The position numbers and the translations under genes are program-made. Positions 58,607 to 64,000 of a DNA stretch of 64,000 bases are shown here, one piece after another (within the stretch, counting starts at the first letter, position 1; every line of letters begins with the position of its first letter). Below the pieces are notes generated by a model that did no database searches, was not told the origin of the DNA, and saw nothing but the letters and a program-made list of their open reading frames with translations. The stretch lies in the NCBI RefSeq assembly GCF_024971095.1, contig NZ_CP069717.1, positions 496,001 through 560,000 on the forward strand, written 5' to 3'. Source of the DNA: Microbacterium neungamense. GTDB taxonomy: Bacteria > Actinomycetota > Actinomycetes > Actinomycetales > Microbacteriaceae.

Positions 58607-59869
58607 TCAGCGGGCGGGGCGCGTGCCCACCCAGACGCCGCGCACGGCCAGTGCCGCATCCAGCAGCACGGCGTCGCCGGCGTACCCGGGGGCGAGGCGG
58701 CCGAGTGTGCCGCCGAATCCGATCGCGGCGGCCGGCGTCTCGGTGAGCGCCCGGACGGCATCCGCCAGCCCCACGCCGGCCTCGACCGCACGTCGCAGGG
58801 CGACGTCCTGGGTGAGCGTGGACCCCGCGATCGACCCCGTGTCGTCGGCGCGGGCGACGCCGTCGGTCACCGTCACGGTGACCGCGCCGAGATCGTACGC
58901 GCCGTCCGCGCTGCCGGCCGCGGCCATGGCATCCGTGATGAGCGCGACCCGCCCCGGAGCCGCGTCGAAGAGCAGCTTGATGACGTGCGGATGCAGGTGC
59001 ACGTTGTCGGCGATGCCCTCCAGCACCACCCGGTGGTCGGCGGCGGCCGCGAGCACCGGGCCCGGTGCGCGATGGTGGATGCCGGGCATGGCGTTGAAGG
59101 CGTGCGTGAGGATCGACGCGCCCGCCTCGAAAGCGGCGACCGCCGTGGCGGCGTCGGCATCCGTATGCCCGACCGCGGCGGCGGCCCCGGCCTGCACGAT
59201 CAGCCTGACGGCGTCCAGTCCTCCCGGCAGCTCCGGGGCGACCGTGACCTGGCGTACCGTCCCGCGGCCGGCGTCGAGGAGGAGGCGGACGTCGTCGGGA
59301 TCGGGGTGGCGCAGCAGCGTGGGCTCGTGTGCGCCGTGGTGACCGGGGTCGAGGAACGGGCCCTCCAGGTGGCTTCCGAGGATGTCGGCGTCCGTCTCGA
59401 CCATGTCGGCGATCTCGGCGACGCGACGGGCGAGGTCGTCGACGGATGCCGTGACCAGCGACACCACGGCGCGGGTCGTCCCGTGCGCGCGGTGCATGGC
59501 CCGGGCGGTGCGGATCGCCTCGGGGCCGTCGTCGAAGGCGGCGCCCGCGCCGCCGTGGCCGTGGATGTCGATGAAGCCGGGGGTGAGGAGCGCGTCCGGT
59601 CCCGCGACCGCGGTCGCGTCCACGACCTCGTCGGCGGGCTCCCAGTCTCCGCCGGTGCCGGATGCCACGACGACGCCGTCCTCGATCCGCACCCACGCGT
59701 CCTCGGTCACCCGGCCGCCGTCCACCAGCCGGGCGGAGTGGATGACCCGGCTGCCGCGCGTCCCGGTCGTGACGCCCGCGGCGGCCGCCGGATTCCCGGC
59801 GTCGCCGGCCCCTCCTGCGGCGTCGCCGGCACCTCCGGGGGGCTGCTCGTTCGGGCGCTCGGGGGTCAT
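58607..59869 (-). CDS. nagA: N-acetylglucosamine-6-phosphate deacetylase
   Basis: This enzyme removes acetate from GlcNAc-6-P in amino-sugar catabolism. The amidohydrolase barrel shows LTPGFIDIHGHGGAGAAFDD (HxH), HLEGPFLDPGHHGAH (metal Glu), AAVGHTDAD and THAFNAMPGIHH, and the catalytic Asp in ALITDAMAAAG. A Gly/Ala/Asp-rich N-terminal extension of about 35 residues is unusual. The ATG at 59869 overlaps the hexosaminidase stop (ATGA); a GTG at 59881 is an alternative with its own GAGGAG. The next enzyme of the pathway, NagB, is broken at 53 kb. Confidence 0.93.
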   Translation of the reverse strand: MTPERPNEQPPGGAGDAAGGAGDAGNPAAAAGVTTGTRGSRVIHSARLVDGGRVTEDAWVRIEDGVVVASGTGGDWEPADEVVDATAVAGPDALLTPGFIDIHGHGGAGAAFDDGPEAIRTARAMHRAHGTTRAVVSLVTASVDDLARRVAEIADMVETDADILGSHLEGPFLDPGHHGAHEPTLLRHPDPDDVRLLLDAGRGTVRQVTVAPELPGGLDAVRLIVQAGAAAAVGHTDADAATAVAAFEAGASILTHAFNAMPGIHHRAPGPVLAAAADHRVVLEGIADNVHLHPHVIKLLFDAAPGRVALITDAMAAAGSADGAYDLGAVTVTVTDGVARADDTGSIAGSTLTQDVALRRAVEAGVGLADAVRALTETPAAAIGFGGTLGRLAPGYAGDAVLLDAALAVRGVWVGTRPAR

Positions 59870-61284
59870 CGGCTGCTCCACGGGATCTCCTCGGCGGCGT
59901 GGTGATCGATGCCCTCAGACTGCCACAGCGGGGCGAGCCGCCCGACCCGCTCCCGGAACGACTCCCAGGTGCGCTCCGTCGCCGCTGCGGGTGACCAGGC
60001 GATCTCCGCGATCGCGGCGACGCGCGGGAAGACCAGCCGGTCGGCGTCGCGCAGGTCGCGCACGGTCTCGGTCCACAGCGGCGCCTCCACGCCCAGCACC
60101 GAGGCCGCCGGCAGCGGCAGGATCGCGGTCGGCTCCCAGTCGTAGGCGGTGCGCACATCGACCACGCCCGCCCAGGAGAGCCCGAGCGGGAACTGCTCGT
60201 CGTACTTCATGTCCAGGTACGCGGCGTCCGAGGGCGACATGATCAGCCGGCCGCCGCGCTCGACGAAGCGCGACGCCTCGGCGGCGTGCGCGCCCTGCGG
60301 GGTGCGGCTTCCCCAGTACTGGCCGACCGTCCCCGGCGCGATGTCCGGGCCGGAGCCCGCCTCGTGCCAGGCCACCGGTGTCTTCCCGAGCTCGACGACC
60401 AGCGCGGTCGTGCGCGCCATGAACGACGCGAAATCGGCCGGGTCGGTGCCGAACGCCTCGTCGCCGCCGATGTGCAGCCACGGCCCCGGGGTGAGCTCGG
60501 CGAGCTCGGAGAGCACGTCGCGGACGAAGCGCTCGGTGTCCGCCGTGCGGATGCGCAGGCTGGAGTGCCCGACGCCCCAGCCGGTGTACGGCTCCCCGGC
60601 GGCGGGGAGCGCCTGTCCGAGCGCCTCGGCGCTGCGCACGAGATCCTCGCTCAGCACCGGCTCCTCCACGAGCTCCGGGTAGGCCACCCCGACCGCGTGG
60701 GTGTGCCCGGGCAGATCGATCTCGGGAACCACGGTGATGTGCCGGGCGGCGGCGTGGGCGAGGATCTCGCGGTAGTCGTCCTTCGTGTAGAAGCCGCCCG
60801 ACTCGCCGCCGACGGAGCTCGCCGCGGCCCGCTCGGTGAGCCGCGGCCAGGAGTCGATCTGCAGGCGCCAGCCCTGGTCGTCGGTGAGGTGCAGGTGCAG
60901 GTGGTTGAACTTCGCGCGCTGACGCGGTCGATGAAGGCCTTGACGTCGTCGACGCGGAAGAAGTGCCGGGCCACGTCGAGCATCACGCCGCGGTAGGCGA
61001 ACCGCGGCGCATCCTCGATCGTCGCGCGCCGTACGCCCCAGGCATCCTGCTCCTGCCCGTCTGCGTGCAGCAGCTGCCGCAGCGTCTGCACGCCGTAGAA
61101 CAGGCCCGCGGCATCCGCGCCGACGACCTCCGCGCGTTCGGCGACCGTCAGCCGGTGCCCCTCCGCCGGACCGCCGTCCTCGATCCGCAGCACGACGTCC
61201 CCGGCTTCGGGCGCACCCGTCCTGCACGGTCGCGGAGCGGGGCAGCGGCACCAGCGAAAGGGGATGCGTAAAGACTATGAACAA
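59866..61284 (-). pseudogene. Beta-N-acetylhexosaminidase (GH20), deletion and frameshift
   Basis: Pieces of one GH20 enzyme lie in two frames. The start (SLVPLPRSATVQDG) is in frame 1. From about 61235 the next family segment, PEAGDVVLRIEDGGPAEGHR, and on to GVMLDVARHFFRVDDVKAFI are in another frame, with about 50 residues of domain 1 missing between them. At about 60918 the frame shifts back to give KFNHLHLHLTDDQGWR and the rest, including the catalytic Asp-Glu in LHIGGDEAFG. A one-base deletion in a GCGCGCG run explains the second shift. The natural product would release terminal GlcNAc from chitin or glycans. Confidence 0.85.
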
Positions 61285-61338
61285 AACCTATCGGCCGGCG
61301 GGACGTGCGCCAAGGATGACGGCCGGGGACGTCCGGGC

Positions 61339-61344
61339 GAGAAT
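61339..61344 (+). promoter_or_regulatory. -10-like GAGAAT of the DUF6630 gene
   Basis: GAGAAT ends 6 nt before the GTG at 61351, the leaderless spacing used by other genes in the window. Confidence 0.35.
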
Positions 61345-61350
61345 GGGTCC

Positions 61351-61854
61351 GTGGATGACGAGACCAGGATCGACGCCTGGAAGCGGCTGTGTGAACTGCT
61401 CGACGACGACCCCGAGCTACGTGCGGACGTCCGCCTGGCGGTGGCCGACCCGGACGGCTACGTCGACGCGCACGCGGACGCGCTCCACACGCGCGGCATC
61501 GCCTCGCCGGAGGACGTCGACCCATGGCTGGTGCTGATCGACGGGCTGGATGACGCCGGCGCACTGGCGTACATGGACCGCGACGACACCGGGATCGAGC
61601 TCGCCGAGGCGCTGTCCGGGGTGCCGCGCGCGATCCGCTCCGGCGTCGACCTCGACGAGATCGGCGACGTGGACGGCGACCTGCCCGCCGCGATCGCGCG
61701 CGCGGACGAGCTGCTCGCCCCGTCCGGACTGCGGCTGCTGTACCTCCAGGAGGAGCCCGACGCCTGCCCGCTCGTCGTGGTCCGCGCGTCCCAGGCGGAG
61801 GACATCCTGTCCCTGGCCGCCGAGCTGGGACGGTCCGCGCGCGTCTTCCGGTGA
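61351..61854 (+). CDS. DUF6630-like hypothetical protein
   Basis: This 167-residue acidic cytoplasmic protein contains [20 protein letters not shown] near the N-terminus, [20 protein letters not shown] in the middle and a C-terminal [17 protein letters not shown] strand. I believe this matches DUF6630 proteins, but the function is unknown. The GTG at 61351 is chosen for its -10 spacing; the longer frame from 61264 would run through the divergent hexosaminidase promoter. Confidence 0.7.
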   Translation: MDDETRIDAWKRLCELLDDDPELRADVRLAVADPDGYVDAHADALHTRGIASPEDVDPWLVLIDGLDDAGALAYMDRDDTGIELAEALSGVPRAIRSGVDLDEIGDVDGDLPAAIARADELLAPSGLRLLYLQEEPDACPLVVVRASQAEDILSLAAELGRSARVFR

Positions 61855-61875
61855 CGACCGCCGAGCCCGTTCCGC

Positions 61876-61881
61876 TATGCT
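61876..61881 (+). promoter_or_regulatory. -10 box TATGCT of the glyA riboswitch leader
   Basis: TATGCT would place the transcript start near 61888, at the first conserved bases of the riboswitch. Confidence 0.55.
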
Positions 61882-61885
61882 TTCC

Positions 61886-61960
61886 TGCGTCGCGACTGGC
61901 GTCTGGGTGGGTCACCACCGGGGAGCGACCCGAACGGAAATCGACCGCGCGCCTGGGCCG
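61886..61960 (+). ncRNA. ZTP/ZMP riboswitch (pfl motif) upstream of glyA
   Basis: The leader contains the two conserved pfl-motif blocks: CGCGACTGGCGTC, then GTGGGTCACCACCGGGGAGC, and, after a short variable part, CCGCGCGCCTGGGC. This RNA class binds ZMP/ZTP, the purine precursors that build up when 10-formyl-THF is short, and turns on folate and one-carbon genes. Here it precedes glyA and folD, typical targets. The riboswitch ends about 65 nt before the glyA ATG. Confidence 0.9.
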
Positions 61961-62026
61961 ATGAGAGCTTCGTCACGTCCGCTGCCGCGGACAGCAACCC
62001 GCCTTCTGACATCAGAGGAGAACGCC

Positions 62027-63301
62027 ATGACCGACCCGTACTTCAACGCGCCGCTCGCCGAGGTCGACCCCGAGATCGCCGAGGTCCTCGACCGCGAGCT
62101 GAAGCGCCAGCAGACGTTCCTCGAGATGATCGCGTCCGAGAACTTCGTGCCCGTCTCCGTGCTGCAGGCGCAGGGCTCGGTGCTCACGAACAAGTACGCC
62201 GAGGGCTACCCCGGCCGCCGCTACTACGGCGGCTGCGAGGAGGTCGACGTCGCCGAGGAGCTGGCGATCGCCCGTGCCAAGGAGCTGTTCGGGGCGGAGT
62301 TCGCGAACGTGCAGCCGCACTCCGGCGCGACCGCCAACGCCGCCGTGCTGCACGCCATCGCCCGTCCCGGCGACACGCTGCTCGGCCTCTCGCTCGACCA
62401 GGGCGGCCACCTCACGCACGGCATGAAGATCAACTTCTCCGGCCGGCTGTACGACATCGTGGCCTACGGCGTCGACCCGGAGACCTCGACCATCGACATG
62501 GACGAGGTGCGCCGCCTCGCCCTCGATCACAAGCCGAAGGTCATCATCGCCGGCTGGTCGGCGTACCCGCGTCAGCTCGACTTCGCGAAGTTCCGCGAGA
62601 TCGCCGATGAGGTGGGCGCCCTGCTGTGGGTGGACATGGCGCACTTCGCCGGGCTCGTCGCCGCCGGGCTGCACCCGAACCCGGTGCCGCACGCGCACGT
62701 GGTCTCCTCCACGGTGCACAAGACGATCGGCGGCCCCCGCTCCGGCTTCATCCTCACCAACGACGCCGAGATCGCGAAGAAGATCAACTCGGCCGTGTTC
62801 CCGGGCCAGCAGGGCGGGCCGCTCATGCACGTCATCGCCGCCAAGGCGACCGCGTTCAAGCTCGCCGGGACCCCGGAGTTCAAGGAGCGCCAGGAGCGGG
62901 TGCTGCGCGGGGCCGCGATCATCGCGGACCGGCTGTCGCAGCAGGACGTGAAGGATGCCGGCATCGCCGTCCGCTCCGGCGGCACCGACGTGCACCTCGT
63001 GCTCGTCGACCTGCGCGACGCCGAGATCGACGGCAAGCAGGCCGAGGACCTGCTGCACGAGATCCACATCACGGTGAACCGCAACGCCGTGCCGAACGAC
63101 CCGCGCCCGCCGATGGTCACCTCGGGGCTGCGCATCGGCACCCCGGCGCTGGCCACCCGGGGCTTCGGGGACGCCGAGTTCACCGAGGTCGCCGACGTCA
63201 TCGCCCTCGCCCTGCAGCCGGGCGCCGACGTCGAGGCGCTGCGCGCCCGCGTGGATGCGCTCGCCGCGGCCTTCCCGCTGTACCCCGGCCTGGCCCAGTA
63301 A
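62027..63301 (+). CDS. glyA: Serine hydroxymethyltransferase
   Basis: This 424-residue PLP enzyme interconverts serine and glycine and charges tetrahydrofolate with one carbon. It has [34 protein letters not shown], and the Schiff-base Lys near residue 232 in [14 protein letters not shown]. The C-terminal [16 protein letters not shown] is folate binding. The ATG at 62027 follows AGAGGAG; the reading frame open to 61550 is not used. It is regulated by the ZTP riboswitch upstream and followed by folD after 108 nt. Confidence 0.97.
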   Translation: MTDPYFNAPLAEVDPEIAEVLDRELKRQQTFLEMIASENFVPVSVLQAQGSVLTNKYAEGYPGRRYYGGCEEVDVAEELAIARAKELFGAEFANVQPHSGATANAAVLHAIARPGDTLLGLSLDQGGHLTHGMKINFSGRLYDIVAYGVDPETSTIDMDEVRRLALDHKPKVIIAGWSAYPRQLDFAKFREIADEVGALLWVDMAHFAGLVAAGLHPNPVPHAHVVSSTVHKTIGGPRSGFILTNDAEIAKKINSAVFPGQQGGPLMHVIAAKATAFKLAGTPEFKERQERVLRGAAIIADRLSQQDVKDAGIAVRSGGTDVHLVLVDLRDAEIDGKQAEDLLHEIHITVNRNAVPNDPRPPMVTSGLRIGTPALATRGFGDAEFTEVADVIALALQPGADVEALRARVDALAAAFPLYPGLAQ

Positions 63302-63329
63302 GACCGCCTCCGCAGCATCCGCACGCGCT

Positions 63330-63394
63330 GAGACTTCTCCTTCCGCACGAGACGGCACGCCGCTCGTCGTGTCTCGTGCAGAAAGGGAAGTCTC
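63330..63394. repeat. 24-bp imperfect inverted repeat between glyA and folD
   Basis: GAGACTTC...GCACGAGAC (63330-63353) is complementary, with three to four mismatches, to GTCTCGTGC...GAAGTCTC (63371-63394). It may be an mRNA hairpin tuning folD expression or a mobile palindrome. Confidence 0.65.
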
Positions 63395-63409
63395 GCTGAA
63401 GGGAACGAC

Positions 63410-64000
63410 ATGACGGCACAGATCCTCGACGGCAAGGCGGCGGCCGCCGCCATCCGGGCCGAGCTCACCGAGCGGGTCGCGGCGCTGAAGGAGCGGGGGA
63501 TCGTCCCCGGCATCGCCACGGTGCTCGTCGGCGCCGACCCCGCATCCCAGCTGTACGTCGGCATGAAGCACCGCCAGTCCGAGGCGATCGGGATGAACTC
63601 GATCCAGCGCGAGCTGCCGGCGGATGCCACGCAGGCCGACGTCGAGGCGCTGATCGACGAGCTGAACGCCGACCCGGCCTGCCACGGCTACATCGTGCAG
63701 CTGCCGCTGCCGAAGCACATCGACACCGACGCGATCCTGGAGCGGATCGACCCCGCCAAGGACGCCGACGGGCTGCATCCGACGAACCTGGGCCGGCTCG
63801 TGCTCAACGTGAACGGGCCGATCCACACGCCGCTGCCGTGCACCCCGCGCGGCGTGATCGAGCTGCTGCTGCGCAACGACTACGACCTCGCCGGCAAGCA
63901 CGTCGTGGTCGTCGGCCGCGGCGTGACGATCGGGCGCCCGATGGGTCTGCTGCTGACGCGGCGCGCCATCAACGCCACGGTGACCCAGGTGCACACCGGC
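63410..64000 (+). CDS. folD: Methylenetetrahydrofolate dehydrogenase/cyclohydrolase (3' end cut by window)
   Basis: The first 197 residues of FolD are present: [32 protein letters not shown] with the catalytic Lys, [36 protein letters not shown] and the start of the nucleotide-binding region [15 protein letters not shown]. The enzyme makes 10-formyl-THF, the donor for PurN and PurH. The family is about 290 residues long, so about 95 residues lie outside. The ribosome binding site is GAAGGGA. It is downstream of glyA under the same riboswitch. Confidence 0.96.
   Translation, partial: MTAQILDGKAAAAAIRAELTERVAALKERGIVPGIATVLVGADPASQLYVGMKHRQSEAIGMNSIQRELPADATQADVEALIDELNADPACHGYIVQLPLPKHIDTDAILERIDPAKDADGLHPTNLGRLVLNVNGPIHTPLPCTPRGVIELLLRNDYDLAGKHVVVVGRGVTIGRPMGLLLTRRAINATVTQVHTG

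Overview
This 64 kb window is chromosomal DNA from a high-GC actinobacterium, most likely Microbacterium or a close relative in the Microbacteriaceae. The evidence is the very high GC content, the perM-purN-purH order, a monomeric NADP isocitrate dehydrogenase, a class E-type LAxTG sorting signal, many leaderless genes with a TAnnnT box 6-7 nt before the start codon, and constant use of the octamer CGGATGCC/GGCATCCG. I saw no tRNA, rRNA, CRISPR array or prophage.

Layout. 0-12 kb: the 3' end of guaB3, a SURF1-like protein, a giant cell-wall-anchored nuclease/5'-nucleotidase, a DUF3817 protein, guaA, a GT4 glycosyltransferase, and a YCII/DGPF protein paired with an ECF42-type sigma factor. 12-19 kb: small membrane proteins, a Bax-inhibitor-like protein, GDPD, a PPOX-fold protein, PcrA helicase, a dense cluster of palindromic repeats, and SseB. 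19-25 kb: a 5'-truncated class III aminotransferase, two NHEJ-type genes (a LigD polymerase domain and a stand-alone ATP-dependent ligase), a phytoene-desaturase-like oxidoreductase and a small Cys-motif protein. 25.0-27.8 kb: a compositionally odd segment (small membrane protein, Pit phosphate transporter, truncated nhaA behind a candidate Li+ riboswitch) bounded by a 12-bp inverted repeat. 27.8-38 kb: glutaryl-CoA-dehydrogenase-like enzyme with its TetR regulator, sucCD, a second TetR, a purine permease, and perM-purN-purH. 38-47 kb: an ABC ATPase remnant, Ada/AlkA and Ogt alkylation repair, and an IS110 element lying between a putative leader peptide and a heterodimeric ABC exporter. 47-56 kb: a GNAT acetyltransferase, icd, an L,D-transpeptidase, a ROK regulator, a broken nagB, and a NUDIX / FAD oxidase / YrdB operon. 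56-64 kb: an ECF sigma factor fused to an anti-sigma-like and extracellular region, nagA with a broken GH20 hexosaminidase, a DUF6630 protein, and a ZTP riboswitch in front of glyA-folD.

Shared themes. Purine and one-carbon metabolism recur (guaB3, guaA, NCS2 permease, purN, purH, and ZTP riboswitch-glyA-folD). GlcNAc catabolism is represented by nagA, nagB, GH20 and a ROK regulator, but nagB and the GH20 gene are both broken. Five genes carry truncations, deletions or frameshifts (aminotransferase, nhaA, ABC ATPase, nagB, GH20). That is unusual for 64 kb and means either active gene decay or assembly errors. Several families of long palindromic intergenic repeats are scattered through the window.
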